From contig NC_135137.1 in the NCBI RefSeq assembly GCF_051014445.1, positions 30,815,501 to 30,879,500 on the forward strand: a DNA stretch of 64,000 nt, read 5' to 3'. The number at the start of each line of letters is the position of its first letter. Within the stretch, counting starts at the first letter, position 1. The notes below the pieces were generated by a model that saw nothing but the letters and a program-made list of their open reading frames with translations, was not told the DNA's origin and searched no databases. The translations under genes were made by a program, and so were the position numbers. This DNA comes from Colletes latitarsis (lineage: Eukaryota; Arthropoda; Insecta; Hymenoptera; Colletidae). Positions 43,465 to 55,985 of the stretch are shown here, in pieces.

Positions 43465-46100
43465 ACTTTCCATTGTAGATAACGCTTCACAGTTTCAGTT
43501 CAGTTTCCAGGTTTATAAATTGGCAGTATACCTGAAAGAGGCTTCCGGACAGAATGTTTTAAAGAGTCCACCAGCCGATATGAAATATATAAATTCTTCA
43601 ATTTTGCTCCAACCCTTGTAGCGTGTACAAATAGCCGACGTTTTGTACGAACGAGGCAATATTACAATATCAATTTAATAGTTCAGTCAGTGTCAGCTCC
43701 ACGAGCAATATTCTCTTAATCATTTTAACTTTGTTTCGTTCCTGACTACGATTTGTAAATAAGTTGTCAATATAGTGATAGGATGCAATCGAAACCTCTT
43801 TGTTTCTTCGTTTGTACGTACGTTAACTCCCTTGCAAAAGGAATTCGTGTATTCAAGCAGATATATTTGAATACATTATTTTCTGGTGATTCTACTTTCT
43901 CGAAGTTAAATCTTTCAGAATTTTTAGATTAAAATAGAAATCTCATAAAGATAGGATCGTACGATGCCAAGAAAGTTATACACACATATCGAATAGTAAA
44001 ATTAAAATTCAAGCCATAGTTCCCATATTTTATGTATTTTTATTTTATATTATTTCCGTGATATTTCATCCCAAAAATTAAGCAGCATTCCAACCGATTG
44101 AAGCAAAATGTTTATTTCGATATCGAGAAGTTTACGGAGAAACGAATGGAAAAATTGCGAACGTAAGCGTGTTTGGATACGTTTTCTACGAAATGTTTTT
44201 AGTGTGTTTGCGATTTCCATCCACCAATATTTTCCCGGGACATTTTGTTTCCGGCGTCACGCTTCTAGGAGAGGATTCTAAATTTTCCAGAAACCCTCTT
44301 TCATATTTAAATGCGCGCCTTGCATGGAATCACCCGGTCCGTCGAACACGTGACAGCTGCGACATATTTCAGAATGAAACTGCACTCGCTATGTATTCGG
44401 AGGAGGACCGACTTATTCATCTTCCTTAGACATCTTGCGATAACGATGCGACGATGTCTGCACTCAACCTGCCTTCGATAAACGAGAAGCGAAGCTTTCA
44501 ACGCGTTTATTGTATAAATTCCCGATGGTAACGGTGCGTTATTTTACTGTAAGCTTCGCAGCGGCATCAAACTTTTTGCATTATTAGTAACAATAATTCT
44601 TGCTTTACGAGTACCTTCAAACGTTTCTCAGAATCGAATATACTTCACGACTATTTTTAAATTTTCTTCCAAATTAAATTGATAAAAATATGAAGTGTTT
44701 AAGCAATTTACGAGAAAAGTAAATCGATAAACCGGTCCATTAAAACGTAATTAATTTTACGCCAATAAAACAAGTTTACGGGTGTCGCGGGCACGCGTTC
44801 CACAGATAGAACGCAATACTTTCGCAAGACAAATGTATTCGAGTCACGAAGTACGCAATTACTGCAAACTAATTTCGTCGAAATATTAATCTCACCTTTA
44901 TACCGTGCTCTCGAAACGGTTTCCACGCTGTCGGTCAAATTGAAACTAAATCTCGCGGCGATTTCATTTATCCTTATTACCGGGAGCCGCGTAATATTCG
45001 TCTTCCGCGGAAACGACGTTCATGAACCGATAATACGGGAACGTCGCCGTCCGGAAAGCCGCGGAGTAAAATATGAGGCGTATCATTGCTAATATTTTTC
45101 TCTTGGAAATGCTCACCGGGTCTCAGAGCGCGCGCAGAAGAAGAGCTTCGGCCGCGGACGATAACTCACTTCCTGGAGAATCCTTAAGGGCGCCTCGTCG
45201 AAGTCGGAACGGAAACAGAGAAAGGAAAGGGGTGGGCCGAGAGAATAACTCAAATTTATGAGGTGCAGAGCCAGACCAAATTCCCGTTCGTACCGTTCCC
45301 TTCGAGTCCACTTACACTCGACCGTTCCCGAATGGTTCCCTGAATTCGTACCCGTTCTCCGATAGCTTATACCGCCGCGTTAATCTATCGACTTCGACCT
45401 CTGACGTCCGCTTTATTTCGACCGTTATAAATCCCCCGACGATCTTCCCTTTAATTTAACCAGACGTCAAAAATTGTCTTCAATTTAACCACGGTTCGTA
45501 AAAAGTTCTACGTTCGATTATCTTTCCATTCGAGAGCATCATTTTGATTAGAAAATGTGAAGATGTCCCGAAACTTATAATTTCAGTAATTATTTATTGT
45601 TTCAATTCCCTTAGTGTTTGTAAACTAAAAATATTTAAACTCGTATTTCTTGAATGAATTTAACAAAATAGTGTCTTCGTTGATACTAACGCGAGCCAGT
45701 TTTAATTTGAAAAATTCCATAACGAAGATATGATTGAAGATATGGCGATGGTGCCTTGAAAACATCATCGAAAACATATTTTCGAGAGAGAACCGATTGA
45801 AAAGTTGAGAGAAGCTCCCTCAAACATCCATGTACACTTTCAGTAGTGTGGAAAAATACTGGGAATATTGGGGCCGCATGAATTATCGTACCAAAATTGA
45901 ATTCGTGCGAATTTCAATCTGCGATTTATCGCGTAACCGGCAGCTTAGCGAATCATTTCTAGAACGAACAATAACAGGAGACACACAGTGGATTTTACGT
46001 AACAATATTTCGCGGAGACAACCACTAGCACGCGCAGTCGAAATTGGACGAAAACGAGATTTCGTAATACGCATAACGAAGGAAAAATAATCCTGCGTTT
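43465..46100. other. Gene-free stretch
   Basis: Mixed AT-rich sequence with a CpG-rich block at 44,930-45,450. Frames at 44,169-44,429, 44,708-44,938, 45,073-45,261 and 45,830-46,090 are short, unrecognised and often overlapped on the other strand. A weak juxtaposed acceptor/donor occurs on the minus strand at ~43,532 (see rejected items). Confidence 0.5.
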
Positions 46101-46101
46101 C

Positions 46102-46305
46102 CGCTTTCTTTATTTCTATTTTTATTTCTTTATTTATTTATTTCTATCTACTTTATTTCCGTCTGTTGACCAACGTTATTTTCGGTAAAGTTTATTGAGT
46201 TCGCTTTCTTTATTTCTATTTTTATTTCTTTATTTATTTATTTCTATCTACTTTATTTCCGTCTGTTGACCAACGTTATTTTCGGTAAAGTTTATTGAGT
46301 TCGCT
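46102..46305 (+). repeat. Identical 100-bp tandem duplication
   Basis: The 104 bases 46,102-46,205 and 46,202-46,305 are identical, a period of exactly 100 bp. Each unit starts CGCTTTCTTTATTTC, runs through TTTATTTATTTATTTC and CTGTTGACCAACG, and ends GTTTATTGAGTT. Perfect identity contrasts with the diverged tandems elsewhere and means either a very recent duplication or an assembly artefact. Confidence 0.95.
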
Positions 46306-49300
46306 GCGATATTCTCATTAAATATTCGTTGGCAAAGTATTCGAATTCCATTTTCGTTAGAGCACATTAAATCGACTATTCTCGATTCCGAATTAAATAT
46401 TTAATTGGCTTAATGTCAACGACGCATACGCTGGAAATATGTCAAGGAAACTGTTCGAGTATATTCGTCCAGTACTGTCCAGCGGAATTATTGCGTACGC
46501 AAAAGGTGGAGTTGTTGAATGCGATGGCCTTCGTTTATCGATAAGTATGTTGCAATATTATACACATATTTAACAAAACCCAATTGTTTCTCGTTACCGT
46601 TGAAATATTTCTTCCACGACCGAAAATGGGTCAGAACGAACGCGACATTTCGAACTACTGTCTGCTTCGTTATTATACGAGCGACGTTTGAACGATTCGT
46701 GAATGTTACAGAGCACGGTGCTCAGCCTGATTCCTTCTAAAATTTTCACGCCGCCACAGCTCGCGAGGAGCCGGCGGCTATAAATCCCGGAGTCCTATAT
46801 CTCTTGGAAATTCGGTTTGAAAAGTATTAGGGAAGTCAACTTGAGAAGTATCATACATAAATCACCATACTTTTCCTCATCCTTATTATCCATGGATTTT
46901 ATGACGCGGTAAAAATTAATCCCTCCCAGCTATATTTCCGTGGTCGAGTCATCCTTCAAACTTTCCTTCTCGTTTCGACTATTATCCTTCGTACTGGGAA
47001 TCCACTTACGTTTTTGCAAAAACTTTTATCTTTTGTCATCAAGTCTCCCGTAGTGAAAAATTAATTCAAGCTACAAAAATAAATTATATGACTGGCGTGG
47101 GAATGCTAGATTTTTTTTCGTAAACAATTTCAGGGGTTTGGTGTTAATAAATTTCCAACGAATAAAGCATTTTTGGCGATGCATTAACTTACCATAAAAT
47201 ATCGACAAAGCCTAAAAGCTCGTCGCTCGTAATGAACTCGTTAAAGGCGATTCTTACATGTTACCCTCCTCCACCCCCACCCCCACCCCCTTGAACGTGC
47301 ATCGACGAATCCCAATTTGCGTTTACCGGTTCTGTGTCCCGGCTCGCAAATGAACGCGGAAACCTGAACGCACACAGGCTCGCGTATCGACGCCAAGCAC
47401 TATCGGTGTCGTTATTAGCGAGGCTTGATTTCCGGGGTCGACCGATGGCCGTTCGGTGGGAAGTTACGACGCGTGTACATTCACGACCGTCGAGCATTCC
47501 GCGACCGCTATACCCACGGGTCGTCTGTAGACACAGCGAACGCATCTGTGGACCTATACACACCGTCAGCCATCGATCGACCATGACTTTCGGCAGCTTC
47601 ACCAACGATTCCCACCGAGAAGTTAAAGGCGGCGTTAAAGCCACCCCCATTATAATCAAAGAATTTTGCTCATTGTCAATCACGGCTATGGATGTATAAA
47701 CTTTACAGCTCATCTCTCTCGACGGCCTGTTCCAGTCTGACTTTATTTTCCATCTTACAGATTTCATCTGGAATAGATCTTGTTAGTAAAATGTGTAAAA
47801 ATAACGTGAGTTAGAAACAGCAGCAGTGAAACTTTTCAAATTTTGTTTGCAAGTAAAATTGCTTGGAAAGATTAATGTTGGCGGAAGTAATGTAGCAAAG
47901 ACACACAGAAAATGTTGTACTGAGAATTCGTTAGAATTTACATTCCCCCTTTTTCTCTTAAGACCTTTCGTTTGTACAGGTTTCTTTAATGCTCCTGACT
48001 CGAATTTTTTCTATTTGTAGTTTAGTAATTTTGCCATTAGACGTCGGTAATACTATACTAGAGATAGCTACGTATTGATTTTGAAAGGTATTTAATGATT
48101 TTGGAAATTGGATATCAGTTATTTTTTAATATGACTTTCTGAGATACATTCTCTCAATTCTCTGTTTCATACATATACTCATCAAAAGTTGTATGTCAAT
48201 TTTAACAAAATTACTTTATTTATATTTTGCCAAACACATCTTGCAAACAGAAGTCTCACGACTCGTACAAATGATCGTCCAAGTTTTATTATTAATTTCC
48301 AAATCACTGTACTATCGTATTTTGATTTATTTCCCCGAATTTCCCGTATTCTGTTCTATTGTTTGTTACGTGGTTTGATGGCCAGTGAGAATCACGACGC
48401 TTTAGCATGACAAACCGAAAACGTGTTACCGAAGTGGGATCGAACGGTAGGATAGAAATGGCGGGAGCAGAGTGCGAAGGAGGTGGACGATGGAAGAATG
48501 GGACGCGCTGCAAAGGGCTCGTGTTTGTAACACTCTTTACTTAAGCGATGCTCCGCTTCGACATACGGCACTGTCGCATGCTGAATACTTCATGGTTCGT
48601 ATCTAGCGGAACGTGTGTGTTTGCAGACCGGCTCGGGAAGGACACGATTATCCTTTCACAGTACCGGGAAACGAGGTCGACGTACGTTGAATAAACCATT
48701 CCCCCCTCTGAACAAAGAAAATGAAAACGCGGAAAGGACGATCGGGCGCGGTTTGCATCTTCGATCGATTCAATCTTCACGCTCTATGATCGAAGTCGAC
48801 GATTAATCGAGCGTCCAGTCTTACGATCCTCCGAAGGTGCAAATATTTTCACGTCGAAGTAATTACGCTATTCGGTAATTTTGGTAGAATCGTGGGTCTA
48901 GAATTTAGATATTCGTACTCGAGACACAATCTGTTACATCGATAATCGTCTGATAGGCTGACACACTCTATTCAATCGTTAAATTCTTAGCGACAACACT
49001 GCCTTTAAGTTTCTTTTTCGCGACCTTCGTGGCTGTGATCGACTTGTAATAATGACGATCCGTGTGACTGGTGTAACTTAAATTACCAAATATAAATTTC
49101 GTATGCAGGTGCAAGTCGATAAAATAAATATAAAAATGGCGAAACATATAAATTTGAGAGTCAACCTTTTCTGAATTACAGAATAACATAGTTTCCATTC
49201 CTCGGTTGATGTAATCTTTGTCTAAATATACGTCTCGGAACATGAGTTGTGTTGAACACACCAGTATTAAACCGACGTTGCAAATTCTCGAACGTCAATC

Positions 49301-50650
49301 AACCCTGTGCTACTTGTGACAGTAACGCATTATAACTGTCATACATTCCTGCACATATTACATCGCTGTACGAAGTTCAATACAGCAAACTAATTCATAT
49401 ATTTCAGTAAACTAAGCTGACAAAAGTTGATCGAATTCGCTTCCTTTCAATCACGAATAAACAGCATTGTTTCGTCTCTGTCTCGAAAATAATATAATAT
49501 ATTAAAATTCACTGTGAAATATTCAGTTCTTAAATTCAAATTTCAACCCTCGTTCCAAGATTTTTGCTCCAAGAGGTATAATTGGTGTCGCGATGGGATT
49601 AAACGTTTCGCGCCATAAACACAAATTCTTTTATCGTTTATTCAACGGTTAAATTCGGATTCGGAAATTAGAGAGATATTCGTTTCACCAAACCCTGACA
49701 ATCGCCAGGGCATTGTTTCATACCTCTATTTACACGTACGGATCGTTGCTAGGCGAGTGCACGTTCGATATTCAATCGGTATATTCAAACGGTTGCTCTT
49801 TTGCAATATTTATTTCAGCGAAATAAATGTATTATAAGCAACGGTGAATGGTAAATTCCGCGTGGCTCGATAATTGGTATAAACGTTAAGTTATTAGCGA
49901 ATAATAACAACAATGGAGAGAGAGGAGGAATCAGTGGCGTTTACGCTAACAAATCATGAACCCGAAATACACACAATACGAGGTTTGGTCGATAGCTGGC
50001 TGCGGATAAATCCACGATGCGTAAAGCGTCTGACGTTTATCACGAAATTTACACGGCACGGTCAATAGATACGGATTTAAACAGACAGGAATCTTCCGAA
50101 AACCATTTCCACAGTGTGTGGCGCAGTTTTGAGTTGAAAAAATTGATGAAAAAGAAATATTTGTTCTTAGTATATTGGGCACCATACATTATGTATGACA
50201 CTGATAATTTTGTGTTTGATGTCCCTTACATAATAAAGTGTGAACTGTAGATCAGTAACATATGTATTTAATTGACCTTCTTAATATATGTGTATGTAAT
50301 TAAAAGTATGTACTAAATTAAATAATATTTGTATAGCTTGGTCTAATATAGATGGTTCTCCAATTGAATGGATTTGTATAAGAAATTCTCTGTTAAAACA
50401 TAATGGTTTTGTGTCAAATTTTTTTACGATAAACGTACATTGTTATGTAACGCAGAATTTAATATTTTTAAAAATATTTTGAAACCTGGGGAAAATAAAT
50501 AAATGTATACTATTACATAAATGTCCACTATTTAAATAATGTGAATGATTCTGATGCAGTTAAATATTATATTTCAGTAGTTAATTCGAGTTACGTACAC
50601 GAATGAACCATTACACTGCATGAAGTTAACGACTGTGAATTAATCTACAT
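46306..50650. other. Gene-free stretch
   Basis: Mixed sequence, with CpG-rich blocks at 47,210-47,760 and 48,370-48,830. A 168-codon minus frame (47,261-47,767) is overlapped by a 121-codon plus frame and ends in a poly-glycine run produced by the C-rich repeat at 47,262-47,291, so I do not accept it. Frames at 48,968-49,261 and 49,946-50,250 are unrecognised. Confidence 0.5.
47262..47291 (-). repeat. C-rich simple repeat; G-run tract on the minus strand
   Basis: CCTCCTCCACCCCCACCCCC continues with ACCCCC. On the minus strand this gives three runs of five G separated by single T, plus flanking GG runs, a sequence that could form a G-quadruplex. Length and structure are visible; folding in vivo is speculation. 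Confidence 0.5.
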
Positions 50651-50652
50651 CT

Positions 50653-50820
50653 ACTGTGCATCCGCGAGAAGTTGGCTAGTGGGACGGTACTTTGCTTGCT
50701 CCGCCCATCCCCACTTTCGTCGTCTCGACCAATAGCATATGATCGTCAACTCTAAACTAGAATGGAGAACCAATTAAACCCGCTAGCCAACTTCTCACGA
50801 ACGCACATTAGGTGCACAGT
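50653..50820. repeat. Foldback element, 168 bp
   Basis: GAGAAGTTGGCTAG (50,666-50,679) is the exact inverse of CTAGCCAACTTCTC (50,783-50,796). Outside it ACTGTGCA (50,653-50,660) is the inverse of TGCACAGT (50,813-50,820), with ~11 extra bases in the right arm. The interior (~100 bp) contains GCTCCGCCCATCCCC and GACCAATAG. The symmetrical arms suggest a small decayed inverted-repeat transposon; no clear target duplication was found, so it could also be a chance or functional hairpin. Confidence 0.5.
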
Positions 50821-50824
50821 TTAC

Positions 50825-53371
50825 ACGCTCTTACGAAATACACTTGCATATTGAATCGTGAATAGATGAAGAGGGAAATAAAGGGCGTAACAAATAATCC
50901 AATATCGTCGTTGCTTTATTAATCGATATATATGGTATCCGGGGGAAAATTCCGCTTTCAGGGGTTAACGGTGCGATCAAAGCTGCCGGGTAAAGTTGTT
51001 CGACGAGGTCGAGATTCCCGATATCCGGGCGATAGTTTGCGACAAGTTGTCGCGCGGAAAAACGCGCGAATCGGCTAATATTTATCGAAATCCCTCGTTA
51101 GAAGTTCGTCTTAACTTCTAATCGAGTCCCGGGACAAGAGACACGCGTTCCGCCGGTACGTAACTCGTTTATCGACACGGTGTTCTCCCGGCTGACACGT
51201 CGATGGAAGGAGGAAAGTGCACGGTATCGGAAACTCTTGGCCGCCGGGTGCCCGTGGCACGGACTCAACGGACGAAACCAGAAGTAATGGTATTAAGAAG
51301 CCCCTGAAGGCTAGAGACTGCAGCCGCCTAACTGTTAGGCTCCCTCCTCGGCTCTGTTTGACCCTCTCTCCCGGAAACGAGCAGCGAAATCACCGTGGCT
51401 ATGCGTACAACGACAATGACGACTTCCCTAGCTGGGGTGTCAAGCACTGCCAGCCACGCTCTAACCAGATCTGACTCCCTGTCCGTCACAAGCGCCCGTG
51501 TATCAGCCGGTAAAACGATCTTATAGGGGTTGAGAATCAGATTTTTGCCGATCAAGTTGTACGCGTCGAAGAGAATCGTCGGAACGGAACGTAGACGTCG
51601 AGGATAATCGCCTGGTCGAAGCTGACTTCCAACGAGTGATGCCATTAAATTTAACGAACGGACTCCTCCTTACGATTCGAGATTTTTGAGAAGGGAACAG
51701 AGTTCGAATTGTATTCAGATTTTGAAAGAAAATAGAGAGAATAAGAACAGTCGGTTTGTCAGAAATTTAATATACATACGTTTCTAATAGTTGACACATC
51801 TTTAGGGTTAGTAGATACACTGTTCACAAGGGTGAACAAAATTACAGAATTCTTTTATGGAATCGACAGAAATGGTCTCCACCCCTACGCAGCACGTACT
51901 TCAGCAACGCAGTTTACGGCCACTTTGTGTAAATTGGTGGTAAAGTTAGCGTCTTAATATACATTGGTTAAACTGTTCACTGAAGTTTGCGAACAGACGA
52001 AGCGCGATGCTAGCTACCAGGTCGGTCCACTTTGCGGAGCCATTTCGAAGTCCATAATTAATCTCATCCTACAAAACTATGGCAAAACAGTTAGCACAGC
52101 GCATTAATACAGGACGACAATTTCACGCGATGCGTCTTGCGTTAATTATTTCCCAAGACTGCTTGAAAAAACGCTAGGTTCCATCGTCGGATTTACTGAA
52201 CGAACTTACAACTTTTAACTCCTTGCCATACAATGACGATTCTGAATCGTTACAAGTTTCTGATGTCAACTTTACACAATCATGAGGCTACACATTGGTC
52301 TTCGGGTCTTACATATTAAAATCAACACATTTTTACATTCACGAGATATTCGTAAAACAAATCTATTCCTGTTCGTGGCTATTCCTTCTCCGATTAAATT
52401 TAAATGAAATTGAATAGTATATGTTTGGAAAATTATTTAGAATTAAATCGTGCGTCAAGAGGTTAAACTAGTTTTTAGATACCATCATTCGGTGTAAATT
52501 TGTACAGTACCCTTTTCATAATTTAGTTAAGCACCATAACTCGTAAAGTTTGCGTATAATTTGCAATTAAGGGTGTTTGGAAGAGCACTGAAGAGAGGGT
52601 TTCCCTTTTTCCTGGCATGATAATTTAATATTTCATACTTGTTTGCGTAGAGATTCGTTAGTTGATACTACAAAAGATAAATTGAAAGAAAACTCGAACT
52701 TTACCCGCAAGATCAAGCGTGAAGGCAAATATTTCTTTTCTGCAACTCGATGCTCTAAAATTATAATACGTTGCTACTTTGTTCCGCCAACGCTTAGTTA
52801 AAATGTATTCTCTTCGCGACACAGAGTTACAGACGATAATTATCTTTTTTAAGGAAAATTAACTGCGCCCGTCTGCTTTATACATTTACTACCGAATCGC
52901 AATAAAGGGTGAAATTTGTATTGTCGCTGATTTTCCACATAGATCGTAAAACTCCAGCCAAAGCTGGCGCTGTAACTTTTATATCGACCGTTTGTCGGAC
53001 GTAGCACCGCGAGCAAACACTAAAAAAGAAATTCACGCACGTGCAGGCAACAACGTCACTTCCGTAATTGGATCGAGAACTATCGCTAATGCGTGGGTGG
53101 AAACGGGGAAACAGGTGCTACCAACACGGGAACACGTGATACGCGTTGTATCGTGTTCTATTTACGAGCACGCATGTTTTCCAAATTTGTTCATCGTACA
53201 GTTTTTTGTTTCAATATTTCTCGCCAAATTGTTTAAAGGGATAGTCGAGATTTTGACTAAAAAGTCAACACTTTTAGGGAATTTATTCCAAACAAACCGG
53301 TACAATTTGTTCGATATTTTACAATTTGTTTGGTAGATTTTTGTAATATAAAAAATATTAATGAAAGTATA
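50825..53371. other. Gene-free stretch with GC-rich block at 50,930-51,660
   Basis: In the GC-rich block a plus frame (51,217-51,474) and a 105-codon minus frame (51,328-51,645) overlap. Neither is recognised; GCCTAACTGTTAGGC at ~51,326 is a small hairpin. The rest is AT-rich. A 114-codon plus frame (52,992-53,336) changes from GC-rich to AT-rich midway and is unrecognised. Confidence 0.5.
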
Positions 53372-53709
53372 CAGGGTGTTCGGCTACCCTTGGGAAAAAT
53401 TTTATTGGGGGATTATCGAGGCCAAAATAAGACGAAAATCAAGAATATCAATTTCTTGACTCAGGCTCCATTAAAAAGTTATTAAAGAATTAAATTAAAA
53501 AATTTCAAATCGTTCTGGAAAAATTATTTTCGGTTGCGGGGGTCAATTATAATCATTTTTGAGAAAAAAATTCAGTATTGACGGAACTTTAAACGTTAAT
53601 AACTTCTTAACGAAGCCACCATCAACAAATTAGTATTCTTGATTTTCGTCTTATTTTGGTCTCTAGAATCTCCCATTAAAATTTTTCCCAGGGGTGGCCG
53701 AACACCCTG
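53372..53709 (-). mobile_element. Non-autonomous TA-flanked DNA transposon, short form, copy 4
   Basis: A 338-bp element with ends CAGGGTGTTCGGCTACCC and GGCCGAACACCCTG and TATA outside both. Its two ~115-bp arms are ~87% identical in inverse by eye (both contain GACGAAAATCAAGAAT). Between them lies only one partial subrepeat in reverse orientation and the TTAAACGTTAATAAC segment; the ~700-bp core is absent. Intact arms make it the best-preserved short form here. Confidence 0.92.
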
Positions 53710-55902
53710 TATAATGAACGAATATCTACTTCAAACTGAGCTACTTTTAGAAATCGTAATTTTTTTATAGATGGTGGGTCTTTATAAAGTAAACTAAAAT
53801 AATTTGATTGCAAACTTTCTTTTATTTTTCTGATAACAAATATTGAAAGCAACATTTATACAAGCAATGATTCCTATTTAAAAACTCTTCTTGACTAAAG
53901 TATATTTAATTGTAACGCCATTTGTTCTTGAGTTTTTTTTTTTTTAAACAGAGTCTATATTATTTACTAATATCTACAGTGTAAACTAGACCAATGATGA
54001 GCCCGTAGCTTCATGCTGGTTAATTTTAGGCTAGAAAACTTGGAGGTACTTCTGTAAAACTAAACATAAAATTGATATGTCAGGTAGTAAGAAATATTCT
54101 GACCACATTCGAGCTATCGGAAATAGCTTTTCAGATTATTCAAGTTTCAAAATTTTATCAAAAATTAACATGTGCCCAAGTAAGTGAAATTCTATTTTCC
54201 TTGAGCAGTAATAACGATTAACCTCCAATTAAAGACATATTTGTCTGTTAATCTCGTTAATGAGTATGTCTGGTTGCTGAATATTGTATCTAAAGGTTTA
54301 AAGTAACCTAGGAGGATGCATTCAATTTGAGTTTGTGCCTGTATAAATACATAAAAACAATAAAGTGATTGATGTTAAAGCCAGAGCGTTCGTCGAAGGT
54401 TTAAAACATCGCAGACCATTCGCTAGCGGATCGTCCAAAAAATTCGAGATCGCCTGGAGAATGAACAGTTACAGGTACGGGAGAGAAACGTACGGATGAC
54501 GATGCTTTCGACTGACAAAGTTTCATTAATTTTCGTCGAGAATTTCAGCCGAAAGCCAATCGGAAAACGATATCCGATAACGTAAATCTTCCCGTACACG
54601 CCACCTGGCATGCCATGTGCGCAAAGCGGACACAAGCATCGAAAGACACGCGAATCCGTCCGGCTCGTTGAATATTCTGAGACCGTACGAGGAAAAGATA
54701 GGGCCGTTACGAACGATGCACGAAATCAAACGTTCCGCGGAACTCCTGGACATCACGTAACGCCGATATTGCCAGTACAATAGCGGAGGAATTCGCGGAA
54801 AGAGGAAAAAGGATTCGTAAAAGCGTAAACAGGGTCAAATCTCGATTCAGCGTGAACGTACAATTACTGGAAAATTATTTGAGTTTGACGTTTTGCGTTC
54901 CCCCGACGTCTGGACTGCAACTGAACTTGTTTTATTTATTTATATGTGAACATAAGATTGGGCGGGGAAAAATCTTCGAAAACTCGTTTCATTTGATATA
55001 ATTTCGAGCGTAACATTCACTGCTGAAAATATTCTGCAATGGGGGATACGAATACAGATGTTCAGTACATTGTTAAATAATTGTAACTAATTCTAATTAA
55101 AGAATATATATTCACAATTTTTTGTACGGTAAGGATCCAACGTTAAATGTCGAAACTAAATTAAAATGAATTATGCTTCTTTCGAGTATATATTCTACGA
55201 TGTATTTGTTTCGAGTATAACGTGTAAAATATACATTCGTGGTACATTCAGGTAAATTAAATTTAAATTCCAGTGAAGATTTTCTTTATTACTTTATTTC
55301 GAATCCTGCGACTGGCCGGCGAGGAAACATACAGCAACATATTCAAATAGATTTATAAATATACGACGTTGAACAAGATTAAATGGAAATTATTATTTAT
55401 ATGTGAAGAGTGATTTTCGGTAGAATACAAGAGCAGAATTACTGCTTATTTGAGAAAGTAAATTAAATTAAATTGGATTGCACGACTCCTTTCTGTACTG
55501 TGACGTGTAATTTTATATCGCAATTGCCATCGTGTTCGTGTTATAAATATTAAATAATGTATTATGCAATTATATAAATTAATTACTATACGTATCGCGT
55601 AAATTTTCTTTTCTATTTTGCTCCGAAGGAGATGAAATCCTTAATTTTAATCCACTTACGTATTTATATTTATATTTTCAGTATTTCTAAATTATACGTA
55701 GACCTGTACTGTCATTTCGATTGTTATAAATCACTTTCTTTTAATGTATATTAATAACTTAATTGAAGATTTTAGATTCTATGTATGGAGAATTCTTACC
55801 ACTCAAACTATAAATAACAGCAGTTAATATATTCTATCTTTATGATAATCTCTTCACAGAACTCGCTCGGAAACCTCCACAATATTGATATGCAGTTACT
55901 CC

Positions 55903-55985
55903 CACTCGTATTCGTACACTATAATGATGGTTCGCTATAAATGAAGAACATGTTTCTTATGGACTGAACCGTTGTTTTTTAAATT
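55903..55985 (+). repeat. Dispersed repeat, copy B of the pair with 14,420-14,503
   Basis: Shares GTATTCGTACACTATAATG exactly with the first copy, followed by CTATAAATG, TTTCTTATG and GTTGTTTTTT segments in matching order. Overall identity is roughly 75-80% by eye over 83 bases. No terminal structure is recognised. Confidence 0.6.

Noticed and set aside
43520..43545. Minus-strand CCTCTTTCAG followed by GTATAC, a possible ratchet point
   Set aside because: Short pyrimidine tract and poor donor; opposite strand to the stronger candidate.
47261..47767. 168-codon minus-strand open frame
   Set aside because: Ends in poly-glycine made by a simple C-rich repeat and is overlapped by a 121-codon frame on the other strand.
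51328..51645. 105-codon minus-strand open frame with fairly protein-like composition
   Set aside because: No domain recognised and a plus-strand frame overlaps it; not enough to call a gene without transcript or conservation data.
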